DNA of 64,000 nt from Aliiroseovarius sp. M344 (GTDB lineage Bacteria; Pseudomonadota; Alphaproteobacteria; Rhodobacterales; Rhodobacteraceae), in contig NZ_CP081153.1 in assembly GCF_025140835.1 (NCBI RefSeq), positions 310,001 to 374,000 on the forward strand. Reading direction: 5' to 3'. The notes beneath the pieces were generated by a model. It was not told the DNA's origin. It did not search any database and worked only from the letters and a program-made list of their open reading frames with translations. The translations under genes were made by a program, and so were the position numbers. Shown one piece after another: positions 9,238 to 18,515 of the stretch; the first letter of the stretch is position 1; each line of letters opens with the position of its first letter.

Positions 9238-10245
9238 TTATTTTCCGGGCTGGCTGGCTTGTTGGTCAACCTTACCTGCTTGGGTCGCAGGCGGAAGGGC
9301 ATTGCGCGATGCGTAGTAGCGGGCGATCTTCTGTTTGTCGGCGTCTGACATCGCAAGCTTCTTGTTGCCCCATGATAAACGTCGAAGCGGTTTTTCGACC
9401 TTTTGCCAGAAGGGTGTATCTCCCAAGTATTCCGGCTTCTCGTCTATTTTTCCAAAAGGCAACCTGTTCCATAGGCGGATTGATTTCTTGGCAGCGCGGT
9501 GCAGCTCTGACACAGCGCGGTTTTGCGATACGTTAAGCGGTTGGTTAGTCACAGCCGCAAATTGATCGATTTCGTCGGAGTCGGTATCCAATAACTGGCG
9601 TAAGAATTCGGTACTGTCTTTGCGCAACAAAGAGAAATCGACCGCCCGCACCGTTTTGAAATGCGCGCCAAAACTATTTTCAATCAACTGCCAATCGTAA
9701 TAACGAACAGCGACGTCCCGGTGGTCAAAAGTTGGATTGAACAAAACCTGATCAAGCCACTTTGAGAAACTCAAGTTGGTCCACGCCCTAGCGTATAGCC
9801 ACCGATGCGAGCTGCGAAGCCCTCCGACTGGATCACGTCGCACGTAGACCACTTCGCTATTCGGGAAAAGAACAGCGAGGCGGCGCGCTATTTCGCTATA
9901 ATCAACATTATCTGTGATGCAGAGGCGCTCTTCGGACAGAAATCTGGGTAAATAAGAGCCATCGGACTGCTTTTGTGCATCGGGTGCGTGCTCTAACCAT
10001 TCTGCCACTGCTTGTTTAGCCGCCGTTTCATCAAATGAGGATCGATCCGTCTTTGTGACACTGTCGATTGCCCGATGCAGTCCGACACACTTGTCATACG
10101 GTATTTCTGGATTCCACCATGGCTTTCCCAAGAAACAAATGGACGATAGCTTTGCCAGCACATTCTCTTGTACAGTGGTTGTCCCTGTCTTGGGGGGGCC
10201 GATGTGGATAATAGTCCGAGGGGAGTTGGCCTGATAGACTTCCAT
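9238..10245 (-). CDS. Sulfotransferase domain protein
   Basis: The 335-residue protein has a PAPS 5'-phosphosulfate loop, GPPKTGTTT (16-24), and a 3'-phosphate motif, VRRDPVGGLRSSHRW (about 135-149). It is distinct in sequence from the shorter sulfotransferase at 4886. It is upstream of the WsaF-like glycosyltransferase with a 10-base gap, so it probably heads the cluster running from 10245 down to 3854. Two full sulfotransferases suggest more than one sulfated position. Confidence 0.82.
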   Translation of the reverse strand: MEVYQANSPRTIIHIGPPKTGTTTVQENVLAKLSSICFLGKPWWNPEIPYDKCVGLHRAIDSVTKTDRSSFDETAAKQAVAEWLEHAPDAQKQSDGSYLPRFLSEERLCITDNVDYSEIARRLAVLFPNSEVVYVRRDPVGGLRSSHRWLYARAWTNLSFSKWLDQVLFNPTFDHRDVAVRYYDWQLIENSFGAHFKTVRAVDFSLLRKDSTEFLRQLLDTDSDEIDQFAAVTNQPLNVSQNRAVSELHRAAKKSIRLWNRLPFGKIDEKPEYLGDTPFWQKVEKPLRRLSWGNKKLAMSDADKQKIARYYASRNALPPATQAGKVDQQASQPGK

Positions 10246-10446
10246 TTATTGTTCGCCTCAACATACTTGACCGCACACAAGGCGATGCCTCCCGCTTTCA
10301 GGGCGCACTAATACGTGAGTGAAAGCAGGGTTAAAAGGTATTTTTGGGTCGTTAGTGCAGCTGGCGGGTATGTGTCGTGGTGAAGGCCGCGACTCAAACG
10401 GCGAGGTTGGCAGCTCAGCCACGCGGGTTGTGCTGCAAAAAACCTC

Positions 10447-11127
10447 CTAGCGCGGCAACCAATCGGGGACATTTCCCTTCATTGCGGCTTCGTGGACGTC
10501 GATCGCCTTATCAATATCCTGGTAATATTTGGCGTGGCCGTTGATCATGACGATTCCGACGTCGCAGAGCTGTTTCATGAGCGGCATGGAATGAGAAACG
10601 ATGATCGCCGCGCTATTGCCGATGCGTTGCTTCAGCAACTCAGTGCTCCGCGCACGAAAGGCTGCATCACCAACAGACGTCACCTCGTCGACCAAGTAGG
10701 TATCAAACTGAATGCCCATGGACAGACCAAACGCCAGCCGTGACCGCATACCAGACGAATAGGTGCGAAAGGGGGCGTGGAAATGCGCCCCCAGTTCGGC
10801 AAAATCTTCGACGAAAGCGATCAACTCATCAGTGTCGACCCCATATACCCTTGCAACAAATCGGGCGTTCTGAGCACCAGTGAGTTCGCCATGAAAACTG
10901 CCCGAGAAACCAACCGGCCAAGATATCGTGCCATCAGAGGCGATCGAACCTTTATCGGGATCCTCCACCCCCGCGATCATCCGCAGCAACGTCGACTTTC
11001 CTGCACCGTTTCGACCAAACAGCCCTACAGACAGGCCGGAAGGGAACGTAAGGTTCAGGCCGTTTGCGACAACTTTGGGAGTCCCCTTAACATAATAGGT
11101 TTTCCACAGGTTGCGGATTTGGATCAT
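10447..11127 (-). CDS. Capsule/polysaccharide ABC exporter ATPase (KpsT/CtrD-like)
   Basis: This is the ATP-hydrolysing subunit for exporting a lipid-linked or capsular polysaccharide across the inner membrane. I start it at ATG 11127, which shares one base with the stop of the KpsE-like gene (TGATG), giving 226 residues. Walker A GRNGAGKST is at 38-46, a degenerate signature YSSGMRSR at 123-130, Walker B LVDEVTS near 145-151, and the switch histidine at H179. The short length and the degenerate signature are typical of the KpsT branch. Its permease partner is the divergent gene at 12524. Confidence 0.9.
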   Translation of the reverse strand: MIQIRNLWKTYYVKGTPKVVANGLNLTFPSGLSVGLFGRNGAGKSTLLRMIAGVEDPDKGSIASDGTISWPVGFSGSFHGELTGAQNARFVARVYGVDTDELIAFVEDFAELGAHFHAPFRTYSSGMRSRLAFGLSMGIQFDTYLVDEVTSVGDAAFRARSTELLKQRIGNSAAIIVSHSMPLMKQLCDVGIVMINGHAKYYQDIDKAIDVHEAAMKGNVPDWLPR

Positions 11128-12410
11128 CAGCGGCGATCCTTGATGGCATAATAAACCAGCGCGGCGATGGCCCATGAGAAGAACAGGAACAGCCCGACCA
11201 GTGCAAGTAGCAACCCCCGTTCGGGATATTCAGCCCGCTCGGCGAGGGTAGGCTTGATGTAGGCCGCGAGATATTTGCTTTTTCGCTGCGCCTCGGTCAG
11301 CGCGGCATCATGTGCAGCAAGTGCGGCCAGATAGGTCTGCTCGGCAAATTCTCTATCCACTGCAAGGCGCTCGTACTCACCAACAAGGGTGGGGTAATCT
11401 ACTTCCCCGTTGCTGCCGACACCGAATTTCAAACGCTCTTCGTCAATGCGTTGCCGAATGACTTCAATTCGCAACTCGGCCTGCGCTATACGTGGGTCAT
11501 TGGTATTCGCACTTTCACTGAGCAGATCGAAAGCGATCAACGCGTCTGACAGCTTTGTCTGTAGCGCAATCATCATGCCGGTTTGCGCCCCAATTTCTGC
11601 TTCAGGATCAACAATTTGATTGCGGGATCGATACTCGGTTACAGCTTGCCGGGCCACTTTCAGGCGTTCGACAGCGCGGTCAAGCTCCTCGCGCGCATAA
11701 CGCGTCGCATCCTCGCGGGCGATTGCACTGAGGTCGTTGATCATCGCGGAGCTGTTGGTAAAAATACTGTTAGCGATGTTTTTCGCGTCCGTCGGCGTAA
11801 ACGCATGGACCCGTAACTCGATCAGGCCTGTGCCGCTGTCATAAAAGATTTTGACCATGCGCCCCCAATATTTGGTCAAATCTTCGATAGTGCCGTCATT
11901 CGCATATGCGAATACAGGGTCGGTCGAGTAGGGCGCAGAAAACATGCTTCGCAGGTCGAGCTCTTTGTCGATCACGTCCACCAACTCTCGACTCTGAATA
12001 AATTCATACAGAATATCTGCGTCTTCCGAGCCACCCGACCCGAACGCACTAAGGCCACCCAACAAATCAATTGCCGAGCTTACATCTTCGGATCGCACCG
12101 AAAAGGCGACGTATGAAGCATACTGGTCCTTCGCAAAAGCAAACAGATACCAAGCCGAGATCGCCAATGGTGCCAAGACTACAAACAGGAAGCTGCGCAC
12201 GATGCGGCGGTGCCGTTTGCGCATGCGTGCAGGCTTTGCCATCGGGGCGGTGGGTCCGACATCCGGTTTAGGCGCAGCAGGCGTTTCGGGCTTTTTGTTT
12301 TCCTGCGTCGGGTTTTTGCCAGCAGAATCATCAGGTTCACTAGTCCCGCTGCGGAAAAATTTGGCCGACGTGGGCGGCTGAGGCGTATCGGTCAATGTTT
12401 TTCCCATCAT
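11127..12410 (-). CDS. Capsule export inner-membrane/periplasmic protein (KpsE/CtrB-like)
   Basis: This 427-residue member of the polysaccharide co-polymerase type 3 family links the ABC exporter to the outer-membrane channel. It has a proline-rich cytoplasmic N-tail (about 1-60), a basic stop (RMRKRHRR), a first membrane segment at about 72-92, a long periplasmic helical region, and a second membrane segment near 398-422. It is co-transcribed with the ATPase and divergent from the permease, with a 113-base shared promoter region. Confidence 0.9.
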   Translation of the reverse strand: MMGKTLTDTPQPPTSAKFFRSGTSEPDDSAGKNPTQENKKPETPAAPKPDVGPTAPMAKPARMRKRHRRIVRSFLFVVLAPLAISAWYLFAFAKDQYASYVAFSVRSEDVSSAIDLLGGLSAFGSGGSEDADILYEFIQSRELVDVIDKELDLRSMFSAPYSTDPVFAYANDGTIEDLTKYWGRMVKIFYDSGTGLIELRVHAFTPTDAKNIANSIFTNSSAMINDLSAIAREDATRYAREELDRAVERLKVARQAVTEYRSRNQIVDPEAEIGAQTGMMIALQTKLSDALIAFDLLSESANTNDPRIAQAELRIEVIRQRIDEERLKFGVGSNGEVDYPTLVGEYERLAVDREFAEQTYLAALAAHDAALTEAQRKSKYLAAYIKPTLAERAEYPERGLLLALVGLFLFFSWAIAALVYYAIKDRR

Positions 12411-12523
12411 TACGAAGCAACTCGTCTATAGCATCGAACTATTTCCGGTGAAAAGAGCCTGCCCCGTCGGTCGGAGTCTTATTTCGACTTGCGGTAGTCC
12501 GTTCTTTAAGGTCAACAAGGGGG

Positions 12524-13321
12524 ATGAGCTTTTCGGCCGCAGGACTTCACGCGCGGAGTTTCAAAACCTTCCGCACCATTTTCGCACTGATGATGCGGGA
12601 AATGGTTACGACCTATGGCCGTTCTCCGGGTGGTTACCTTTGGGCGATACTTGAGCCGGTCGGCGGGCTCACGGTGATGTCGATTGCATTCTCAATGGCG
12701 TTTTCCTCACCGGCCTTAGGGAACAATTTCCCTTTGTTTTATGCGACGGGATTTCTTCCGTTTATGATGTATTCCGACCTTGCCGGAAAACTTGGAAAAT
12801 CACTTATTTTCTCAAAACCTTTACTGTTCTACCCGTCGGTGACCTATCTTGATGCGCTCGTCGCTCGATTTCTTCTGAATGGATTAACGCACCTTATGGT
12901 GCTTTACATCCTGCTGTTCTCGATCATCACTATTTTCGATACAGGAAATATCCTGACTTATCCGTCGATCCTGAACGCCGTTTGTATGGCGCTTGCATTT
13001 GGATTCGGAGTCGGTGTCTTTAACTGTTTTTTACTTGCGCGCTTCTCAATTTGGGAGCGGGTTTGGGGAATTATCACGCGGCCTCTTTTTATCATCTCGT
13101 CGATTTTTTTCCTGATGGAAAGCCTGCCTTCACAAGCTCGAGATATCCTTTGGTATAATCCTCTGGTCCACATCGTCGGCGTAATGCGACGTGGTGTCTA
13201 TGCGACCTATGATGCCACATGGGCCAGCCCCATATATGTTTATGGCATTTCAATGGTTTTGACATTTATTGGTCTGGTCTTCTTGGCACGATATCATCGT
13301 GAACTGTTGAACAGCCGCTAG
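12524..13321 (+). CDS. Polysaccharide ABC exporter permease (KpsM/CtrC-like)
   Basis: The 265-residue protein has about six hydrophobic segments and an ABC-2 type N-terminus with MREMVTTYGRSPGGYLW, characteristic of KpsM-family permeases. AAGG/GGGGG lies just before the ATG. It should pair with the ATPase at 10447. The genes are divergent rather than in one operon as in group 2 capsule loci of enteric bacteria. Confidence 0.9.
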   Translation: MSFSAAGLHARSFKTFRTIFALMMREMVTTYGRSPGGYLWAILEPVGGLTVMSIAFSMAFSSPALGNNFPLFYATGFLPFMMYSDLAGKLGKSLIFSKPLLFYPSVTYLDALVARFLLNGLTHLMVLYILLFSIITIFDTGNILTYPSILNAVCMALAFGFGVGVFNCFLLARFSIWERVWGIITRPLFIISSIFFLMESLPSQARDILWYNPLVHIVGVMRRGVYATYDATWASPIYVYGISMVLTFIGLVFLARYHRELLNSR

Positions 13322-13483
13322 GCCCAGCCGATCTTTGGTGAAAATATCGCTTTCGGCGGCAAATCGTGTCTTGATCGACTCGAACAGAAGTTTGTCGCGC
13401 ATTGCCCGCTTGTCGAGCTTGTGAAAAAAAGCGCCACCACTTATGGTGTCGAAAAGTTGGGCTTGGCCAAAATTCGGGGTTTC

Positions 13484-14599
13484 ATGAAAGTAGCGAACAT
13501 GCGTTTGGTCTTGGTTGCTTTTGCGCTATTTGCAATGGTGAGCTGTGGACTGCCCCGTGGTGGTGCCATTCAAAACGAAGTCATCGGCAAAGAATCTCAA
13601 GCTAGGTCCGATATCGCGGTATACCGGGTGTCGCGAGAGACGCTGTCATCAATATCTCGATGGCCGTCGCCAACAATGAACGGTTCCTATGCTTGGCCGC
13701 GCCGTGGCAGCCCAGCTGCCGATACGCCAATTCGTGCGTTTGATAAGGTTGATGTTGTTGTTTGGGACAGTGAAGAAAACTCGCTGTTAACTGCACCAAA
13801 CACAAACACCGTCCGGATGCAGAATATGACTGTGTCGTCCGCAGGCACCATTTTTTTGCCGTTTGTCGGCACGCTTCACATTGCCGGTTTGCCGCAATCA
13901 GCGGCCCGCACGCGAATTCAACGTAAATACGAAGAGGTGATTCCATCTGCGCAAGTGCAATTGGATGTTCACACCGGGACACGCGGCGTAATTTCGATGG
14001 TGTCTGGCGTCAATCGCCCCGGCCCAATCCAAGTGTCTGACCCCGATTTCACCGTTCTTAACGCGATCTCGGCGGCAGGAGGGCCTTCGGCGCAACTAGA
14101 GAACCCACAATTGAAACTGATTCGTGGCAGCAAGACATATCGGCGTCCGCTTGAACAAGTTTTGAGCAACCCACAGTATGATGCGCTATTGCTCCCAGGC
14201 GACAAAGTCGCAATTGAAAATGACGAAAGATATTTCCGTTCCCTTGGTGCGGCGAGCCGCGAGGCCATCGTACCTTTTGGTAAGGCTAGTATCTCAGCCC
14301 TTGACGCTATGTCGCTGATCGGCGGTTTGTCAGATTTGCGAGCCAATCCCAAGGGCATCCTTGTGCTGCGGGAATACTCACCAAAGGCAGTTCGATCCGA
14401 TAGTTCAGGCCCGAACAATGCGCGTAGTGTTTTTGTGATCGATCTGACCACGGCTGACGGGTTGTTTAGTGCCGGGAAGTTCGACATTCATCATCAAGAT
14501 ACTGTGCTGGTCACTGAAAGCTCTGTCGCGTCGGCAACGCTTCTATTTAGTCTGATCCGTCAGATGACAGGCGCTGCATTTGATGTCAGTCGCCTTTAA
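13484..14599 (+). CDS. Polysaccharide export outer-membrane lipoprotein (KpsD/CtrA/Wza-like)
   Basis: This is the outer-membrane channel component of the exporter. I place the start at ATG 13484 or 13499; the frame is open back to 13421 but that leader is not signal-like. The N-terminus then has a lipoprotein signal with lipobox AMVSC, an N-terminal polysaccharide-export domain (about 60-150), and beta-grasp/SLBB-like repeats, for example around GVISMVSGVNRPGPI. It follows the permease after about 160 bases. Confidence 0.86.
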   Translation: MKVANMRLVLVAFALFAMVSCGLPRGGAIQNEVIGKESQARSDIAVYRVSRETLSSISRWPSPTMNGSYAWPRRGSPAADTPIRAFDKVDVVVWDSEENSLLTAPNTNTVRMQNMTVSSAGTIFLPFVGTLHIAGLPQSAARTRIQRKYEEVIPSAQVQLDVHTGTRGVISMVSGVNRPGPIQVSDPDFTVLNAISAAGGPSAQLENPQLKLIRGSKTYRRPLEQVLSNPQYDALLLPGDKVAIENDERYFRSLGAASREAIVPFGKASISALDAMSLIGGLSDLRANPKGILVLREYSPKAVRSDSSGPNNARSVFVIDLTTADGLFSAGKFDIHHQDTVLVTESSVASATLLFSLIRQMTGAAFDVSRL

Positions 14600-14638
14600 T
14601 TAGGCCGCCCACGATGGCCGAGCTCTTGTGCGAAGGCG

Positions 14639-15547
14639 CTATGCTTCGCGTCCCAAGTGCCGTTCGCCGCGCGCGCGTGCCAGTGCCATTTGTTTCTGCC
14701 GCTCTCTAAACCGTTCGCGACGGCCCTCATCGAACTCGCCGAGACATTGGTGGCAGCTGACACCGTCTTCATATTCGGGTCGGCTTTTGTCTTCAGGCAG
14801 GATGGGGCGGCGGCAGGCGTGGCATAGCTCGTGCGGACCTTCTGACAGCCCATGTTCGACGGACACGCGATTATCGAAGACGAAGCAAGCGCCGTCCCAT
14901 TTGCTGTCGTCTTCCGGCACGTCTTCAAGATACTGAAGGATGCCGCCCTTCAGATGATAGACATCGTCGATCCCCTGACTGATCAGAAAGTTGGTCGATT
15001 TTTCGCAGCGGATCCCTCCGGTACAAAACATCGCCACCCGCTTGTTGTGGAAGCGGTCTTTGTTTTTGTCCCACCACGCAGGAAACTCGCGGAAAGTTTT
15101 TGTCTTGGGATCAACCGCGCCTTCGAATGTGCCAATCGCAACTTCGTAATCGTTGCGGGTATCGATCACCACCACATCGTCTTGCGCGATCAGATCGTTC
15201 CAGTCCTCAGGATTGACGTAATGCCCGACCGACGCCAGAGGGTCCACATCAGGCACCCCCATCGTCACGATCTCTTTCTTCAGCCGAACCTTCATTTTGC
15301 CAAATGGTTGGTCAAGCGCTGTGGATTCCTTCCACGACAACTCAGCACAACCCGGCAGCGCTCGGATAAAGGCGATGATCGTGTCGATCCCTATACGCGA
15401 GCCGGCAATCGTCCCGTTGATGCCTTCATGCGCCAACAGAAGTGATCCACTGATCCCTTCGCGCTGCGCAACCTCCAGCAAGGGCGCTTGCAAAGCTGCA
15501 GGATTGTCAAAACGGGTGAAGTGATAGAGAGCGGCGATTGTATACAT
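14639..15547 (-). CDS. trhO: tRNA uridine-34 5-hydroxylase TrhO (rhodanese-like, YceA family)
   Basis: This enzyme makes oxygen-dependent 5-hydroxyuridine at wobble position 34 of tRNA, a step toward cmo5U. I start it at ATG 15547 (302 residues) because homologues begin near YTIAALYHF; the open frame runs back to 15625. It has an N-terminal ferredoxin-like domain, then a rhodanese domain whose active-site loop FCTGGIRC holds C175 and C181. A Cys-rich C-terminus (CHACRRP, CHQC) may bind zinc. It converges on the kpsD-like gene with only 39 bases between them. Confidence 0.93.
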   Translation of the reverse strand: MYTIAALYHFTRFDNPAALQAPLLEVAQREGISGSLLLAHEGINGTIAGSRIGIDTIIAFIRALPGCAELSWKESTALDQPFGKMKVRLKKEIVTMGVPDVDPLASVGHYVNPEDWNDLIAQDDVVVIDTRNDYEVAIGTFEGAVDPKTKTFREFPAWWDKNKDRFHNKRVAMFCTGGIRCEKSTNFLISQGIDDVYHLKGGILQYLEDVPEDDSKWDGACFVFDNRVSVEHGLSEGPHELCHACRRPILPEDKSRPEYEDGVSCHQCLGEFDEGRRERFRERQKQMALARARGERHLGREA

Positions 15548-15647
15548 AAACGCGGCATACGCCCATGTATTCAAAGGTTCAAGACTGCCAATTGCTTGAC
15601 CCGCCCGAAAGCGATCCTTACCCATTGAGTTTCAAGGAGGATCGCCC

Positions 15648-16256
15648 ATGCGTGATGCAAACGAAGCCCTGATCGTGATCGATGTGCAGAACGATTTCTG
15701 CCCCGGCGGCGCACTGGCCGTCGCTGGCGGCGACGAGGTGGTGCCACTGATCAATGAAATGTTGCCAGATTTTCAGGTGAAAGTGTTTACGCAGGATTGG
15801 CATCCAGCGGGGCACAGCTCGTTTGCTTCGTCGCACGATGGCAAGGACCCCTATCAGACGACAGAGATGCCATATGGCACGCAGGTCCTTTGGCCTGATC
15901 ACTGCATTCAGGGCAGCATCGGGGCAAATTTTCACGATCACTTGCACCGTGATCGGGCCGACATGGTGATCCGCAAAGGGTTCCGCACCGAAATAGACAG
16001 CTACTCGGCTTTTTTCGAGAATGACCGCACCACCCCCACCGGGTTGGAAGGGTACCTGCGAACCCGTGGCGTCCAGAAATTGACGCTTGTTGGGCTGGCC
16101 ACAGATTTCTGCGTTGCATATTCGGCCATCGACGGGGCGCGGCTGGGCTTTGAGGTGACCGTGCTGGAACCTGCGTGCCGCGCGATTGACCTGAATGGGT
16201 CACTGGATGCCGCCCGCGCTGACATGCGCGCCGCTGGCGTGAAACTGGAGGCCTGA
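15648..16256 (+). CDS. pncA: Nicotinamidase PncA
   Basis: This enzyme deamidates nicotinamide to nicotinate in NAD salvage. The 202-residue protein shows the catalytic triad D12, K110 and C155, and metal ligands D50, H52 and H85. GGAGG stands just before the ATG. It is followed immediately by pncB, with the pncA TGA abutting the pncB ATG, so the two successive steps are made together. Confidence 0.96.
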   Translation: MRDANEALIVIDVQNDFCPGGALAVAGGDEVVPLINEMLPDFQVKVFTQDWHPAGHSSFASSHDGKDPYQTTEMPYGTQVLWPDHCIQGSIGANFHDHLHRDRADMVIRKGFRTEIDSYSAFFENDRTTPTGLEGYLRTRGVQKLTLVGLATDFCVAYSAIDGARLGFEVTVLEPACRAIDLNGSLDAARADMRAAGVKLEA

Positions 16257-17549
16257 ATGGTCGATATTGCAAGCCGGGTTTATAACCACCACTGGAAGAT
16301 CGACCCGATTGTACGGTCGCTGATCGACACGGATTTCTACAAGCTTCTGATGTGCCAGTCGGTGTTTCGCAACAAGCCAGACACCAACGTCACGTTTAGC
16401 CTGATCAACCGCTCAAAACACGTGCCCTTGGCCGATCTTGTCGACGAAGGCGAATTGCGCGAGCAATTGGACCATATCCGTTCGCTCAGCCTGTCGCGCG
16501 GGGAAAGCACGTGGCTGCGCGGTAACACGTTTTACGGCAAGCGCCAGATGTTCCGCTCGGATTTCATGGAGTGGTTTGAAAGCATGCGCCTGCCGCCTTA
16601 TCACCTAGAGCGTGTTGGCGACCAGTATGAACTAACCTTCGAAGGATCATGGCCCGAGGTCATGATGTGGGAAATCCCCGCGCTCGCCGTGCTGATGGAG
16701 CTTCGTGGGCGTGCCGTACTGCGCGACATGGGCCGGTTCGAACTTCAGGTCCTGTATGCCCGTGCCATGACCCGCATCTGGGAGAAGATCGAACCGCTAC
16801 GCGAACTTGACGGCCTGCGTCTTGCTGATTTCGGCACCCGCCGCCGCCATTCCTATCTGTGGCAGGACTGGTGCGTGCAGGCGATGATGGAAGGGCTGGG
16901 CGACAACTTCGTCGGCACCTCCAACTGCTCGATCGCGATGAAACGCGATATTGAGGCGATCGGCACCAACGCCCACGAACTGCCCATGGTCTATGCGGCC
17001 TTGGCCAAGGACGACGCCGCACTGGCCCAAGCCCCCTATGACGTGCTGGCCGACTGGCACGAGGAACACGACGGCAACCTGCGCATCATCCTGCCCGACA
17101 CCTATGGCACGCAGGGCTTTCTGGACAACGCGCCGGATTGGCTGGCCGGCTGGACCGGCATCCGCATCGACAGCGGAGACCCGGCCACAGGCGCCGAGAT
17201 TGCCATCAAATGGTGGAAAGACCGTGGCGAGGATCCGACACAGAAAATGGTCATCTTCTCGGACGGTCTGGACACCGACAAAATCATCGAACTGCACACG
17301 CAATTCGCAGGCCGCGTGAAAACCAGCTTCGGTTGGGGCACGCTTTTGACGAATGATTTCCGAGACCTCGTCCCCAACAACGCCCTCGCCCCATTCTCGC
17401 TGGTCTGCAAAGCGGTCGAGGCGAACGGGCGCGCGACGGTGAAACTGTCGGACAATCCCAACAAGGCGATGGGGCCAGAGGACGAGATTACTCGCTATAA
17501 ACGGGTATTTGATGTTGGGAATCAATCTGCTATGGAGGTGGTGGTTTAG
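16257..17549 (+). CDS. pncB: Nicotinate phosphoribosyltransferase PncB
   Basis: This enzyme joins nicotinate to PRPP, giving nicotinate mononucleotide. The 430-residue protein has the usual length. It has the N-terminal SLIDTDFYKLLM, the phosphorylatable-His region of the family (GTSNCSIAMK neighbourhood), and the C-terminal phosphate-binding segment with FSDGLDTDKI and FGWGTLLTND. It is the second gene of a tight pncA-pncB operon. Confidence 0.96.
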   Translation: MVDIASRVYNHHWKIDPIVRSLIDTDFYKLLMCQSVFRNKPDTNVTFSLINRSKHVPLADLVDEGELREQLDHIRSLSLSRGESTWLRGNTFYGKRQMFRSDFMEWFESMRLPPYHLERVGDQYELTFEGSWPEVMMWEIPALAVLMELRGRAVLRDMGRFELQVLYARAMTRIWEKIEPLRELDGLRLADFGTRRRHSYLWQDWCVQAMMEGLGDNFVGTSNCSIAMKRDIEAIGTNAHELPMVYAALAKDDAALAQAPYDVLADWHEEHDGNLRIILPDTYGTQGFLDNAPDWLAGWTGIRIDSGDPATGAEIAIKWWKDRGEDPTQKMVIFSDGLDTDKIIELHTQFAGRVKTSFGWGTLLTNDFRDLVPNNALAPFSLVCKAVEANGRATVKLSDNPNKAMGPEDEITRYKRVFDVGNQSAMEVVV

Positions 17550-17620
17550 GCCTCTCGTGTTTCCGAATTGATGCTTTGAGAGCCGGTTTATCTCTTGTTA
17601 AAGAATTTGTGTTGACTTAT

Positions 17621-18109
17621 ATGGCAACAATAGAAAAGCTCTGTATAGACAAAAAGCTTGAAAAGGTAAGCGGGCTATTGGACCGTGGAGAGATGCCTCT
17701 TAGGGCCATCTATCTACTGCCAGCAGCTGCGGAATGGATGAGAAATGTTCTACCCGGTTTGAAGGCAGATGGGTTCAACGATGGCGCTGTGAGCCCTAAT
17801 CAACAGGCATTTGTACTCTTGCGTGACTTCGTTGTTGGGAGAGATATGTTTGCTGACGATATGTATCCAAAGCCGATGCGTCCAGACGATGTTGATCACG
17901 GGATATGGGAGTTGCGAACGGCGGATTTACGTTTCTTCGGTTGGTTTGTTCGAAAAGGTTGCTTTGTAGTGTCGAGCGTAGAGACAAAAGAAAAGCTTCT
18001 TTTGCACAAGCTTTATGCAGGGCATCGCGAGCAAGCGATCCAACGTAGAAATGCTTTGGACTTAGATGATCCAAAGTTCTTAAAGAGGAAAAGAAAAGAT
18101 GTCTTTTGA
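17621..18109 (+). CDS. HigB/Gp49-like putative toxin
   Basis: The protein has 162 residues from ATG 17621; a TTG at 17576 would add 15. Neither start has a clear ribosome-binding site. The C-terminal half, with GIWELRTADLRFFGWF, LLLHKLYAG and a basic tail, resembles RelE/HigB-type (Gp49-like) ribosome-dependent mRNA interferases. The N-terminal 90 residues are longer than in standard toxins and not recognised. The next gene overlaps by 11 bases and encodes an Xre-type DNA-binding protein, the toxin-first order of higBA. Base composition is more AT-rich than the pncB side, which suggests acquisition. Confidence 0.55.
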   Translation: MATIEKLCIDKKLEKVSGLLDRGEMPLRAIYLLPAAAEWMRNVLPGLKADGFNDGAVSPNQQAFVLLRDFVVGRDMFADDMYPKPMRPDDVDHGIWELRTADLRFFGWFVRKGCFVVSSVETKEKLLLHKLYAGHREQAIQRRNALDLDDPKFLKRKRKDVF

Positions 18110-18515
18110 ATTTTCAATATCGCCAAAAGACAAGGCCTCTGCTGAGTTCATGACACGTGTGCATGGGGTTCTAGCGCGAGAAGTCGTTAATGCGGCTAAG
18201 TCGAAAAAGATTAGTCGGTCAGACATTGCGCGTTTGCTAGAAGTTGACCGAAGCGTTGTCACTCGCGCACTGGATGGCAAAGCGAATCTAACGTTGCGTA
18301 CCATTTCCGAACTCTGCTGGGCTTTGGGAGTAGTGCCAGAGTTCGACGCCTGTGAAAAAGAGTACAAGCATGGCTGTAACCATCGTCAAGGCTCCGATCA
18401 CAAGTTTGTTTCAACTCCTCTTAGAGGAGGTGGGTTTTCTGGCGACGGAACAAAAAATCCTAAGACCGTAAGTCTCATGAGAACTCCCACGAAAGAAATC
18501 CAGAATGTCGGCTAG
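18099..18515 (+). CDS. Xre-family HTH protein, putative HigA-like antitoxin
   Basis: The 138-residue protein has a clear helix-turn-helix at about 37-62 (SRSDIARLLEVDRSVVTRAL) followed by LRTISELCWALGV, the classical Xre/Cro pattern of HigA antitoxins. The C-terminal 50 residues look disordered. It overlaps the upstream toxin-like gene by 11 bases and the next gene by 11 bases, so all three are probably co-translated. Antitoxins of this type repress their own promoter. Confidence 0.65.
   Translation: MSFEFSISPKDKASAEFMTRVHGVLAREVVNAAKSKKISRSDIARLLEVDRSVVTRALDGKANLTLRTISELCWALGVVPEFDACEKEYKHGCNHRQGSDHKFVSTPLRGGGFSGDGTKNPKTVSLMRTPTKEIQNVG

Noticed and set aside
7872-9356. ATG 9356 as start of the WsaF-like glycosyltransferase
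   Set aside because: It would overlap the upstream sulfotransferase by 119 bases, and a TTG with a ribosome-binding site lies just after that gene's stop.
16797-17525. A 242-codon minus-strand frame inside pncB
   Set aside because: It is a shadow of pncB with no ribosome-binding site or family motif.
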